DNA of 64,000 bases from Bradyrhizobium sp. JYMT SZCCT0428. Lineage in GTDB: Bacteria > Pseudomonadota > Alphaproteobacteria > Rhizobiales > Xanthobacteraceae. Position 1 is the first letter of the stretch. Each line of letters starts with the position of its first letter. The position numbers and the translations under genes were made by a program. Location: the NCBI RefSeq assembly GCF_018131075.1, contig NZ_JAFCLS010000017.1, positions 62,001-126,000 of the forward strand, given 5' to 3'. The notes beneath the pieces are model-generated. The model did not search any database. It saw only the letters and a program-made list of their open reading frames with translations, and was not told the origin of the DNA. This document shows positions 15,639 to 23,957 of this stretch, one piece after another.

Positions 15639-16772
15639 TCAGTACCGGTAAGGTTCAATATCCAGCAGCGGGAATGCACTGAACACGCTCGGCAGGTTGG
15701 TCGGCATCGCCGCTTGTAGATAGGATTTGTCGAGTTCCGCAAGACTGGTGACGCCGAGCAACCCGAGGCACCGGATCACTTCATCCTCCAGCAATTCCAG
15801 CATCCGGGTGATGCCGGCCTCGCCCGCGGCGGCGAGCGCCCAGCATTGCAGACGGCCGATGCCGACGAGATCGGCACCCGAGGCGATCGCCTTGACAATG
15901 TCGGTGCCGCGGCAGAACGAGCCGTCGACCATGATCTTGGCGCGGCCGGCAACGGCGTCTACGATTTCGGGCAGCACATGCATCGAGCCGCGGCCGTGGT
16001 CGAGTTGGCGTCCGCCGTGGTTCGACACATAGATCCAGTCCACCCCATGATCGAGCGCAATGGCCGCATCTTCCGCGGTCGCGATGCCCTTGAGCACCAG
16101 CGGAATTTTATACTTGTCCTTGATCAGCTTCACGGTCCGCCATTCCAGCCCCTTCTGGAAGTCGCCGCCGGTGGCGCGAATGCGGCTTTCGCGGACATAG
16201 CGCTTGGCGATATCACGTTCGCGCCTGCTGTAATGGGCGGTGTCGACAGTCAGGCAAAACGCGGCATAGCCGCTTTCGATCGTGCGGCTGACGGTATCTT
16301 CGACAAAGGCATCGTCGCCGCGAACGTAAAGCTGAAAGATGCACAGCGCATCGGGCGCTGCTTTTGCCGTAGCCTCAAGCCCGGGCTCGGAGACCGAACT
16401 GAGCATATGGGCAGCGCCGAACTGGCCGGCTCCTCGCGCAACCGCAGCACCTGAATCGGGATCGAAAATCTCCAGCGCACCGACGGGCGCGATCATCACC
16501 GGCAGGCGCAACTTACGGCCGAAGACGTTGGTCGACGCGTCGACCCGGGCGACATTCCGCAGGACCCGCGGCCGGAATGCGATCTCGTCGAGGGCCATGC
16601 GATTGCGGCGCATGGTCGTCTCGGTCTCCGAGGCCCCGACGATATAGTCCCAAGCGTTCTGGTTCAGCCGGGCCCGCGCCTTGCGCACGAATTCGTGGAG
16701 ATTCTGGAATTCTTCGCCGCTGGCGCCGAGTTCGACATTCCTCGCCGGCCGGATGGGGGTCCCATCATTCAT
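15639..16772 (-). CDS. FMN-dependent alpha-hydroxy-acid oxidase/dehydrogenase
   Basis: A 377-aa TIM-barrel enzyme of the lactate oxidase / glycolate oxidase / LldD family, oxidising an L-2-hydroxy acid to the 2-oxo acid with FMN. Visible marks: the N-terminal NAWDYIVGASETETTMRRN, FRPRVLRNVARVDAST, PVMIAPVGA, LCIFQLYVRGD, the active-site block VSNHGGRQLDHG with the catalytic His and substrate Arg, and the FMN-phosphate site VDGSFCRGTDIVKAIASGAD followed by VGIGR. I start it at ATG 16772 (GGGAGAGA upstream) rather than 16814. It lacks a membrane segment, so it is likely soluble. Its neighbours give no hint of substrate. Confidence 0.92.
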   Translation of the reverse strand: MNDGTPIRPARNVELGASGEEFQNLHEFVRKARARLNQNAWDYIVGASETETTMRRNRMALDEIAFRPRVLRNVARVDASTNVFGRKLRLPVMIAPVGALEIFDPDSGAAVARGAGQFGAAHMLSSVSEPGLEATAKAAPDALCIFQLYVRGDDAFVEDTVSRTIESGYAAFCLTVDTAHYSRRERDIAKRYVRESRIRATGGDFQKGLEWRTVKLIKDKYKIPLVLKGIATAEDAAIALDHGVDWIYVSNHGGRQLDHGRGSMHVLPEIVDAVAGRAKIMVDGSFCRGTDIVKAIASGADLVGIGRLQCWALAAAGEAGITRMLELLEDEVIRCLGLLGVTSLAELDKSYLQAAMPTNLPSVFSAFPLLDIEPYRY

Positions 16773-16868
16773 GCTGTTTCTCTCCCATTTTGGCGGCACA
16801 TTAGCCGCAGACAAATGGGAAAAGCTACCGCTTTGAACGGGTTAATCCGGTGCCGGAACGAAGGGCTG

Positions 16869-16976
16869 CTATTCGCTGGCGAGGTACATCGGCTTGCAAT
16901 GGAAAATTCCCGCGCCCGAGACCTGGGAGGCAATCAGGAATGCCGCCATCACGGCCGGTACGCTGATGAATCGCAA
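16869..16976 (-). CDS. Possible 35-aa secreted/membrane peptide
   Basis: A short frame, TTG 16976 to TAG 16869, encoding LRFISVPAVMAAFLIASQVS then GIFHCKPMYLASE. It looks like a signal-peptide-like or single-helix peptide with one Cys. No strong ribosome-binding site is seen; an internal ATG at 16949 is another option. Listed because its composition is unlike random out-of-frame sequence in this GC-rich DNA. Confidence 0.25.
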   Translation of the reverse strand: MRFISVPAVMAAFLIASQVSGAGIFHCKPMYLASE

Positions 16977-16983
16977 GAATTGA

Positions 16984-17139
16984 TCAATTGAGAGCATGCT
17001 CGTCGTCGTCCCCAAGGTGCTTGTGAGGCGCGTTCAATCCGCCCCTCGCGTCGTCTGCTGATCGCCCGTGAAAAGCTGGTCGGTACGCCCCGGAAACCGT
17101 GAGCAGCGCAAGAATCGAAATGATCGCCAGCGTTTTCAT
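16984..17139 (-). CDS. Possible 51-aa exported peptide
   Basis: From ATG 17139: a signal-like segment MKTLAIISILALLTVSGAY followed by a polar His/Asp-rich tail (GGLNAPHKHLGDDDEHALN). It is a plausible small periplasmic peptide; the acidic-His tail could bind metal. The upstream ribosome-binding site is weak, so confidence is modest. Confidence 0.35.
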   Translation of the reverse strand: MKTLAIISILALLTVSGAYRPAFHGRSADDARGGLNAPHKHLGDDDEHALN

Positions 17140-17243
17140 GTCGCCACGGTCGATTTGGATTGTGGCCAAAAACGTCAGAGCTTGGCGCATTTTGGGGACT
17201 AACACAGGGGAACTTCGTGGCCGCAGGGGCCCGGCGGCGCCGC

Positions 17244-18263
17244 TCAACCGCCCGAAAAACGGTTCCTGTATTCGGTGGGCGATACGCCGAGGTGCCGCAG
17301 GAACGCGCGGCGCATGCGTTCGTCATCGCCGAACCCGGCGCGTTTGGCGACCTCGATCACGCCGCCGACCTGCCTGCTTTCCAGCAACAGACGTGCGGTT
17401 TCCACCCGCAGCGCTTCGACACCGCTCGCCGGCGTCATTCCGGTGCGGCTGGCATAGGTGCGAGCAAAAGTCCGAGGCGTCATCCCGGCCTTCGCAGCGA
17501 GGGTTTCGACCTTGAGATCGCTGGCGATATTCTCGATGATCCAGGCGTGCAACGCGCTGAACCGCCCTTCGACGTCGGAGGCTTGCGCCGCGAGCACGGT
17601 CGAGAATTGGCTCTGGCCGCCGGGCCGCTTGAGAAACACCACCAGCCTTCGCGCAACGTCGAGCGCGGTGGTGTGGCCGAAGTCCTCCTCGATCATCGCG
17701 AGCGCCAGATCGATGCCGGCGCTGACGCCAGCCGATGACCAGACCCGCCCGTCCTTGACGAAGATCGCGTTCGGCTCGACGCGGATGCTGGGGAAGCTGT
17801 CCTGCAGCCTCGGGCAATAGCGCCAATGGGTCGCGGCGCGCTTTCCGTCCAGCGCGCCGGTCCAGGCCAGCGCGAAAGCCCCGAGACACACCGATGCCAC
17901 CCGGCGTGCCTTGGGCAGCGTCTGCGAAATCCAATGCATCAGCCGGGCGTCTTCGCGGATATCCCAAATACCGGGCCCGCCCGGGATCACCAGCGTATCG
18001 ACCTGATGCGGCCGGACGCTATCGATCGCAGCGGTATCCACCATCATCCCGACGTCTGTCGGCACCAACCCGCCCGAGGTTGACAGATAGGACAAGGAAT
18101 AGCCCGGACCAGGCAACTCGATCGCCGCCAACTCCGCGAACACCTGCGCCGGACCGGAGATATCCAGCAGGGTCACGCCCGGAAAGGCGACGATCGCGAT
18201 ACGCCGCGTCGATGGCGTTTCACGCGGCCCGGAGCGTCGGGGTTTGGCAGATTTCGAGGGCAT
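17244..18263 (-). CDS. GlxA-family regulator (DJ-1/PfpI domain plus AraC HTH)
   Basis: A 339-residue regulator. Residues about 20-190 form a class I glutamine-amidotransferase-like DJ-1/PfpI domain (RIAIVAFPGVTLLDISGPAQ, LVIPGGPGIWD, the nucleophile-elbow region SVCLGAFALAWTG with Cys126, and GKRAATHWRYCP). Residues about 235-339 form two AraC helix-turn-helix units (KVETLAAKAGMTPRTFARTY and GGVIEVAKRAGFGDDERMRRAF). Members of this family respond to small metabolites and usually activate neighbouring genes. It is divergent from the transferase-exporter-YqcI-cupin operon beginning at 18326, with only about 60 bases between starts, so it is the obvious controller of that operon. Confidence 0.93.
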   Translation of the reverse strand: MPSKSAKPRRSGPRETPSTRRIAIVAFPGVTLLDISGPAQVFAELAAIELPGPGYSLSYLSTSGGLVPTDVGMMVDTAAIDSVRPHQVDTLVIPGGPGIWDIREDARLMHWISQTLPKARRVASVCLGAFALAWTGALDGKRAATHWRYCPRLQDSFPSIRVEPNAIFVKDGRVWSSAGVSAGIDLALAMIEEDFGHTTALDVARRLVVFLKRPGGQSQFSTVLAAQASDVEGRFSALHAWIIENIASDLKVETLAAKAGMTPRTFARTYASRTGMTPASGVEALRVETARLLLESRQVGGVIEVAKRAGFGDDERMRRAFLRHLGVSPTEYRNRFSGG

Positions 18264-18325
18264 ATTGTCCTTTAAGCCATTCGAGGCTCGCCTGTATAGC
18301 TCAGGGGCGTAACTGGAGTTCGGCG

Positions 18326-19036
18326 ATGACGCGAAATCTGGGCACCCGGTATCAGGCGATCAAATCGCCCTGGACAGACTACGCAGTCTACAGCTTTCCG
18401 GATGCATCAAGCGTTGCAGCCTCCGACCGCCAACCGCTGATGGACGCGATGAACGGCATCATCGCCGTCAACTGGAAAGCCAGCGAGCCGCATTGGACGG
18501 CGGACGCCTCCCCGTTCGACAGCAAGTTCAGCCTCATTCTGGTTTTTAGCAGCTCAGGTCTGGCCGCGTTTTCAGTCTATCGCGTGCTGAGGATCTCCAG
18601 TGGACTTGCCATCTATCGCAGTGGAACCGAAGTGCTCCCCGCCCATCAGGGCCGCGGGCTCTACGGGTTTTTCACCTCGGAAGTTCTGAGGCGCTCAGGT
18701 GCCGCCGAGAAGGGTGACAGCGTGCTCTATGGATGGCGGACGCGAAATCCCATCGTATGGGCCGCCAACGCCAAGATCTGCGAGAAGGTTGCCCCCTCGC
18801 TGCTTGGGGACACGCAGGATCCCGCATTGCAAGCGGCCTGCATTGAGATGTGCTCCTCGCTGTACCCCGGCAAACTGCTGGAACTACCCGGCATGATCAT
18901 GCGGGGTGCCTACGGCCACATTAAGCACCACCGGCAGGACTATCATGGCGCGGCGTCGCTGGTCGACGCCGCGATGTCCCGTGTAATTCCCGATACGGCC
19001 GACGCGCTGTTCTCGGTCGGATACGCGAGGGTATGA
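18326..19036 (+). CDS. GNAT-like acyltransferase, first gene of a putative biosynthetic operon
   Basis: A 236-aa protein. The central part LILVFSSSGLAAFSVYRV, then SGTEVLPAHQGRGLYGFFT, has the strand-strand-pyrophosphate loop (x-Q-G-R-G-x) of GNAT N-acyltransferases, which bind acyl-CoA. N- and C-terminal extensions are unusual. ATG 18326 is chosen because GGAG lies 8 bases upstream and it starts a clean family-like sequence; longer frames upstream overlap the divergent regulator. Its TGA overlaps the ATG of the MFS gene. In context it may modify a precursor or product of the N-hydroxylase, or give self-protection by acetylation. Confidence 0.65.
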   Translation: MTRNLGTRYQAIKSPWTDYAVYSFPDASSVAASDRQPLMDAMNGIIAVNWKASEPHWTADASPFDSKFSLILVFSSSGLAAFSVYRVLRISSGLAIYRSGTEVLPAHQGRGLYGFFTSEVLRRSGAAEKGDSVLYGWRTRNPIVWAANAKICEKVAPSLLGDTQDPALQAACIEMCSSLYPGKLLELPGMIMRGAYGHIKHHRQDYHGAASLVDAAMSRVIPDTADALFSVGYARV

Positions 19037-20328
19037 TGTCGATGCCCGGACAACAGGCCATGATCGCACCGGTCTCGCGGTTCACCGATCGCGCCTATCT
19101 GGCCTGGGCAGCGGTGGCCATCGCCTACGCCATCGCGTTCCTGCAGCGCGTGTCGCCGCAATCGGTCAGCCTGAACCTCATGCACGACTTCAGCACCGAC
19201 GCCGCCGGCGTCGCGATGCTCGCCTCCAGCTACTTCTGGGGCTACACGCTGATGCAGATTCCGGCGGGCCTTCTGGTCGACCGTTACGGCGTCAAGCGCG
19301 TGGTGCTGTTCAGTATGGTGGCATCCTCGCTCGGGAGTGCTGCATTTGCGCTGGCGCCGAATATGCTCGACGTTTTTGCGGCGCGCCTCGTCATCGCTTG
19401 CGGCGACGCGCTGGTATTCACGGCGCTGTTGAAGCTCGTGGCGCAGAGCTTCAGCGACGAGCGGTTCGGCGTGATGTCGGGCATCTCGCAAGTATCCGGC
19501 TACGTCGGCGGGGTCATCGCGACGACGCCGCTCGCGGCCGCGGTAACCGGCTTCGGCTGGCGCGCGTGTTTCCTGTTCATCGCCGCCGTCGGATTGGCCA
19601 ACCTTGCCTTCGCCAAGGTCGTGCTGAAGCCTGATCCGGTGTCGCGCAGCAACAAGACGCTGAAGAGCGTCGTTGTGGCCGCCGGACAATCTCTGACCCG
19701 GCTCGCCAACTGGGGCTGCGCCATGACTTTTGCCTCCCACTTCGCCGTCGTGACCACACTGTCGGGCGTCTGGGGGATTCCGATGGTAGCGCATTTCTTC
19801 AATATCTCGCCGACGGCGGCCGCCACTCCCCTGCTCGCCTTCATGATCGGTAACGCAGTCGGCTCGATCTTTCTCGGTCACATGGCTGACCGCGCAGCAG
19901 CCGCGCTCGACACCGCGCTGATCCGCATCTGCGTGCTGCGGATGGTGCTGATTGCAATGCTGCTGCCGCCGATAGCACAGGCGTTCGGCCTGATCTACGT
20001 GACCTTCGTGTTTACGGCGCTCGGACTTGTCGCCGGCGGGACGGTGCCCCTGGTGCTGAAATGCACAAAAAAACTATACACCTCCGACCTGATCGGCGTC
20101 GGCGCGTCCGTGAACACGACGGCCGCGGGAATTTTCGCCGGCGCGGCACAGCCCGTTATCGGGTTCGCCATGATTGCCGCCAGTCCGCTTGCCGCCAGCG
20201 GCGGCGTGCACGGCGCTGCCGCGATCGGCGACGCCGGTTACAGCATGCTTATCGGAATTCTGCTGCTCATGTCGCTGCCGGGTATCGCCGGGCCGTTATT
20301 GATGAGGACCAAATTGATAGTTCGCTAG
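19033..20328 (+). CDS. MFS transporter (probable exporter)
   Basis: A 431-aa major facilitator protein with 12 predicted membrane helices. The signature of the family follows helix 2: QIPAGLLVDRYGVKRVVL, the G-x3-D-R-x-G-x-R/K loop. Other landmarks are SPQSVSLNLMHDFST in the first loop and the symmetric FLGHMADRAAAAL in the second half. ATG 19033 overlaps the upstream TGA (ATGA). It lies 25 bases from the YqcI/YcgG gene. The operon setting makes export of a small product more likely than nutrient uptake, which is inference. Confidence 0.9.
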   Translation: MMSMPGQQAMIAPVSRFTDRAYLAWAAVAIAYAIAFLQRVSPQSVSLNLMHDFSTDAAGVAMLASSYFWGYTLMQIPAGLLVDRYGVKRVVLFSMVASSLGSAAFALAPNMLDVFAARLVIACGDALVFTALLKLVAQSFSDERFGVMSGISQVSGYVGGVIATTPLAAAVTGFGWRACFLFIAAVGLANLAFAKVVLKPDPVSRSNKTLKSVVVAAGQSLTRLANWGCAMTFASHFAVVTTLSGVWGIPMVAHFFNISPTAAATPLLAFMIGNAVGSIFLGHMADRAAAALDTALIRICVLRMVLIAMLLPPIAQAFGLIYVTFVFTALGLVAGGTVPLVLKCTKKLYTSDLIGVGASVNTTAAGIFAGAAQPVIGFAMIAASPLAASGGVHGAAAIGDAGYSMLIGILLLMSLPGIAGPLLMRTKLIVR

Positions 20329-20353
20329 ACGTATTGAACGTAGAGGGGGCGTT

Positions 20354-21109
20354 ATGGAGCGTTTGTTTTTGAGAAAAGAGGAAGTCGCTTCGAAGTATGC
20401 GGTGAGCAGTTGGCAAAGCGTCATGTTCTCCGAATTCGAAGCCCAGATGAGCAGCGAAGCGAGGCCTTTTCCCTGTGTTTTCGGTGTGACCGGCCATCGG
20501 CAGGACCAGTTGCGCTATCTGTTCCTCGATCCCTACGACGTCGAGATTCTAGGGGTCCAACTCGCACAATACGTCTCCGAGTCCAGATCCTACGGTCCCA
20601 ACACTTCGTTGATCGTGTTCACCCGACCTCGCCCGGTGCAGACGCTTGACGCCTATTACCGCAAGATGTGGCTGACGCTCGACCAGTTGGCCCGGCTCGA
20701 CAAGAGTCCATGGCCGGCAGAGATCCCCGAACAGATCGATCATCCGATGTGGGAGTTCTCATTCGCCGGAGAGCCAATTTTCGTGGTGTGCACGACGCCG
20801 GCACACGTGATGCGGCAAAGCCGCCGGTCGAGCGCCTTCATGCTCACCTTCCAGCCACGATGGGTGTTCGAGAAGATCCTTGGTAGCGAAAAGGCCACCA
20901 ACGCCGCGTTCGCCGAAGTACGCAAGCGGCTCATCCCCTACGACAATGCAAGCCCCTCACCGCATCTCGGCCGTTACGGTGCCGCCGACGGGCGCGAGTA
21001 CCGGCAATACTTCCTGCATGACGATAACGAATCCGGAGGAGGCTGTCCCTTCGCCAAGCTCGCGCAGAGCAAACCGTCTCAAATCGAAGACAAGGAGCAA
21101 GCGGCATGA
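20354..21109 (+). CDS. YqcI/YcgG-family protein (GntA-type N-hydroxylase candidate)
   Basis: A 251-aa protein of the YqcI/YcgG family. One member, GntA, is known as a haem-dependent N-hydroxylase acting on a guanidine in guanitoxin biosynthesis. Family marks are WQSVMFSEFEAQMSSEARPF, FPCVFGVTGHRQDQLRYLF, SLIVFTRPRP, PWPAEIPEQIDHPMWEFSFAG, the Arg-rich SRRSSAFMLTFQPRWVF and a Cys-Pro-Phe near the end (C231-P232-F233). Its ATG is preceded by GGGGGCG. The stop overlaps the cupin start. The product of the reaction and the substrate are unknown here: an amine or guanidine is only suggested by family. Confidence 0.85.
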   Translation: MERLFLRKEEVASKYAVSSWQSVMFSEFEAQMSSEARPFPCVFGVTGHRQDQLRYLFLDPYDVEILGVQLAQYVSESRSYGPNTSLIVFTRPRPVQTLDAYYRKMWLTLDQLARLDKSPWPAEIPEQIDHPMWEFSFAGEPIFVVCTTPAHVMRQSRRSSAFMLTFQPRWVFEKILGSEKATNAAFAEVRKRLIPYDNASPSPHLGRYGAADGREYRQYFLHDDNESGGGCPFAKLAQSKPSQIEDKEQAA

Positions 21110-21426
21110 CCCAAATCATTGCAAGTCAGAAAACCGAGTTCGCCATCGATCCCGTCATCCTGGACCTGCTCCCCGAGCAAGGCAGCATCGAATTGCAGCA
21201 CGACGCCGCGGGCAAGGTGCATCGATTTCACACCCATCCGGTAGATGAAATCCTCGTGATCATTAGCGGCCGGCTGAATTTCATGTGGGACGGCGGCGAG
21301 CGCATCGTCGGCGCCGGCGATACCATCCACCTGCCCGCCGGCACGCTGCACCAATCCGAAGCGCTCGAGGGCGGCGCAGTCTACGCGATCGCGACCCGTC
21401 CGCCCGCCAATCAGGCGAACAATTGA
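21106..21426 (+). CDS. Stand-alone cupin protein
   Basis: A 106-residue single-domain cupin. Metal ligands fit the consensus exactly: H42-x-H44-x3-E48-x6-G in motif 1 (FHTHPVDEILVIISG) and G-x5-P-x-G-x2-H82 in motif 2 (GDTIHLPAGTLHQ). ATG 21106 overlaps the YqcI/YcgG stop (ATGA), implying a coupled function. Cupin domains partner N-hydroxylating enzymes in N-N bond-forming pathways such as SznF (a fused cupin) and hydrazine-forming systems. A similar rearrangement here is a hypothesis, and the protein could instead be a sensor or isomerase. Confidence 0.88.
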   Translation: MTQIIASQKTEFAIDPVILDLLPEQGSIELQHDAAGKVHRFHTHPVDEILVIISGRLNFMWDGGERIVGAGDTIHLPAGTLHQSEALEGGAVYAIATRPPANQANN

Positions 21427-21450
21427 AGCAAGGCGCGCGTGCAATGGGGG

Positions 21451-21636
21451 TCAATACAATGAGGGATCGTTAGCCGAATGGTCCGTAGTCAGGCGTTCGA
21501 CCAGCTCGATGATTTCGGAACGCTGAGCGGACGGAAGTTTCACGAAAGCCTTCAACAGTCGCAGGCTTTCGATCGTTTCGCTCGATGGAGCTCCGAGTTT
21601 GTTCTGCAGCTCTGCAACATAAGTGGGTCTCGCACC
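21451..21636 (-). pseudogene. C-terminal remnant of a small helical protein
   Basis: An open frame without a start codon, immediately after an in-frame TAA. It reads YVAELQNKLGAPSSETIE, LRLLKAFVKLPSAQRSEII, ELVERLTTDH and stops at 21451. The heptad-like amphipathic composition looks like genuine coding sequence. A frameshift or loss of the start at about 21630 would explain why no complete ORF exists. It is divergent from the small gene at 21654. Confidence 0.35.
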
Positions 21637-21653
21637 TTAGAAGAGGAACAGGA

Positions 21654-21839
21654 ATGGCATATCCAGGTAAGCGTGAGGGCTTGGCCCAGAAAGTAGATAC
21701 TGCTGCGCAAGAAGCCGAACGGCTCGGCCTGACGACGGCGACCCTGATACTTCGCATGGCTCGCCTGGAAATCGATCGCGCGGAGCCTGAGCAGGTTGTA
21801 ACTATGCCAAAAAACAACCTTCGCAGCAAGCCGAACTGA
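21654..21839 (+). CDS. Small hypothetical protein (61 aa)
   Basis: ATG 21654 follows GAGGAACAGGA, a fair ribosome-binding site. The product starts MAYPGKREGLAQKVDTAAQE and is helical (AERLGLTTATLILRMARLEID), ending in a basic tail. No known family. It is isolated between the cupin operon and the CoA-transferase. Confidence 0.45.
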   Translation: MAYPGKREGLAQKVDTAAQEAERLGLTTATLILRMARLEIDRAEPEQVVTMPKNNLRSKPN

Positions 21840-21961
21840 ACGGCCGAAACGGCCCGATTCGGTGCGTCGAGGGGGTCGGCGGAAAAATGTACCGTGCCGG
21901 GACTGGTCCGAATGGATCAGGCCCGGCGCCGATGGCACGATTGGAAACGAAAGACAGCCGA

Positions 21962-23233
21962 TCAGCCGGTATTGCCAGTCTTTCCGAAAGCCCCCGCCTC
22001 GGCCAAATCAGCGATACGGCGGTCATCGTATCCCAGCGTCTTGCGCAGCACTTCCCTGGTGTGCTCGCCGAGCAGCGGCGCAGCGACAGGATCGATCGCC
22101 GGCGTGAGGCTCATATTGAGCGGCGTTTCGATGTTGGGCACTGAACCGGCGGTCGGATGCGGGATGTGGCTGAGGCGATCGCGATCGCGCACTTCCGGCG
22201 CGTTGAAGCCCTCCTCGACGGTGCGCAGATAGCCGACCGGTATGTTCGCCTTTTTCATCTTCGCCATCCAGTTCTCGAGCCGGTCGCTGGCAAAGACGCC
22301 GGCAATGATGGCGCGCAGCTTTTCCTTGTTGGCCGTTCGGTCTTTCCGATGGGCGAACTCGGGGTCGGTCACGAGGTCGGGCCGTTCCAGCACTTCGGTC
22401 ACAAGGCGGCGGTACAGCCGGTCGTTGGCACAGGCCATATAGAGCGGCCCGTCGGCGGCCTGATACACGCCGACCGTCGGTGAGCCGTTCGGTGAATTAC
22501 CGAAACGACCAGGGTTCTCGCCGCTAATCAGATAGGCCATGCCATAAAAGCCGGTCATCGCTACCGCGGTGTCGATCAACGCCACCTCAACCTGCTGGCC
22601 GCGGCCGAGCCGGTCGCGCGCGATCAGAGCCAGCAAAATCGCGTTGCACGCCGACATTCCCGTCGCCATGTCCACGATCGGCGGGCCGGTTCGTACCGGC
22701 TGAGCATCCGGAAAGCCGTTCAGCGACATGAAGCCGCTTTCGGCCTGTGTGATCGGGTCGAACCCGGGGCGCAAGGCAAGCTCTCCCTTGCGGCCATAGG
22801 CCGAGATCGAGCAATAGATCAGTCGCGGATTGGTCGGAACGACCGACTCATAGTCGAGGCCGAATTTCCTCATCACGCCGCCAGAGAAATTTTCCACCAC
22901 GACGTCCGCTTTCGCGATCAATTCGCGCGCGACCTCCAGCGCCGCCGGGTTGGTGAAATCCAGCGCAATGCCGCGCTTGTTGCGGTTGAGACTGAGGAAG
23001 GCCGCACTCTCGCCGCCGATTTCCGCATGTTCATAATGACGCGTATCGTCGCCGCCATCCGGATTTTCGATCTTTATCACCTCGGCGCCAAAGTCGGCCA
23101 GCGTTTGCGTACAGGCGGGCCCTGCGACAACACGGGTGAAATCGACGACCAGCAGACCATCGAGGGCGGTCGGTTCGCCCTTGGCGCGCGGCGTGCGCTC
23201 CGGCAATTGCGGTCTGGCGGTCATGTCGGGCAT
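21962..23233 (-). CDS. CaiB/BaiF-family CoA-transferase (class III)
   Basis: A 423-aa class III CoA-transferase, moving CoA between acids without a covalent phosphate step. It has the usual start ALDGLLVVDFTRVVAGPACT, LADFGAEVIKIENP, LSLNRNKRGIALDF, the segment GPPIVDMATGMSACNAI with the presumed catalytic Asp188, and the C-terminal region GEHTREVLRKTLGYDD. Length is normal. The gene is alone on its strand here, with the remnant and small ORFs on one side and the terminator of the GFA gene on the other. Substrate acid unknown. Confidence 0.93.
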   Translation of the reverse strand: MPDMTARPQLPERTPRAKGEPTALDGLLVVDFTRVVAGPACTQTLADFGAEVIKIENPDGGDDTRHYEHAEIGGESAAFLSLNRNKRGIALDFTNPAALEVARELIAKADVVVENFSGGVMRKFGLDYESVVPTNPRLIYCSISAYGRKGELALRPGFDPITQAESGFMSLNGFPDAQPVRTGPPIVDMATGMSACNAILLALIARDRLGRGQQVEVALIDTAVAMTGFYGMAYLISGENPGRFGNSPNGSPTVGVYQAADGPLYMACANDRLYRRLVTEVLERPDLVTDPEFAHRKDRTANKEKLRAIIAGVFASDRLENWMAKMKKANIPVGYLRTVEEGFNAPEVRDRDRLSHIPHPTAGSVPNIETPLNMSLTPAIDPVAAPLLGEHTREVLRKTLGYDDRRIADLAEAGAFGKTGNTG

Positions 23234-23371
23234 TTCCTCGTGTTATTTTGCCTGGCGGAACAGATAGCCGGCGCCGCGAAAGGTGTTTCAAGGCCTTTTA
23301 CCGGAAGCCCATGGCTAACGCCAAACCCCGAATTTGCAGGGCGGGACCTGCCTCTCACATAGCTCTCTCCC

Positions 23372-23421
23372 AAAAACGAACGCCGCCCGATCCGGGTCCC
23401 ACCCAGGGATCGAGCGGCGGC
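23372..23421 (-). terminator. Rho-independent terminator after the GFA gene
   Basis: Read on the minus strand: GCCGC(x)CGATCC type arms (23382-23421, one bulge on each side) followed by GTTCGTTTTTGGG. It sits about 70 bases downstream of the GFA gene stop at 23493. Confidence 0.7.
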
Positions 23422-23492
23422 GACGCTTCACAAGGCGATTGCACGGCGAACCCGGTTCGCCACGTCGTTCCCGGTATGGAAAGCTCATTCCC

Positions 23493-23915
23493 TCATTCGG
23501 GAACGGCTTGACCGGAACCACCCAACTCGGCGGGAAAGTCCTTCAGTTTGGGCAAGCCATCACGCATCGGCAGCACGGTCTCGGCATAATTGATGTGCAC
23601 GCCCGGCGTGAAGCGGAGCGTCGGGAGCGTCGCCGCGAAGACGTCAACGAGCCCCAGCGTAGGATGGTTCGTCATCAGATGCCCGCCGCACTTCGCGCAG
23701 TATTTGCGTTGGCTCATCGGTGTCTTCTCGAATGTCGCGACGTGTTGCTTGCCCGATGTGATCTCCACCGCTTCCGGCTTCCACAGCGTAAAGGCGTTCA
23801 CCGGCCCGCCGGACCACGACCGGCACGAGCCGCAATGGCAGTACCCCATGCCCTCCGGCGAACCCGTCACCTGCACTTCGACCGCACCACAGAAACAATT
23901 TCCCGTATGCTTCAT
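23493..23915 (-). CDS. GFA-family protein (glutathione-dependent formaldehyde-activating enzyme-like)
   Basis: A 140-aa zinc protein of the Gfa family. Cysteine clusters are CFCGAVEV, YCHCGSCRSW and YCAKCGGHL, with the conserved GPVNAFTLW between them, matching the metal-binding pattern of the family. ATG 23915 is preceded by AAGGAG, 9 bases away, and is preferred to 23951. Gfa was named for adding glutathione to formaldehyde, but most paralogues, and Bradyrhizobium has many, have no proven reaction. It stands immediately downstream of the damaged mddA-like gene. Confidence 0.9.
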   Translation of the reverse strand: MKHTGNCFCGAVEVQVTGSPEGMGYCHCGSCRSWSGGPVNAFTLWKPEAVEITSGKQHVATFEKTPMSQRKYCAKCGGHLMTNHPTLGLVDVFAATLPTLRFTPGVHINYAETVLPMRDGLPKLKDFPAELGGSGQAVPE

Positions 23916-23957
23916 AGCCTCTGTCTCCTTACAGATAATTGAAGGGTCCAATCAGAT

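Noticed and set aside
17894..18325. N-terminal extension of the GNAT-like protein back to 17894.
   Set aside because: It would be antisense to the GlxA gene, and its sequence is Pro/Arg/Ser-rich shadow. ATG 18326 has a proper ribosome-binding site.
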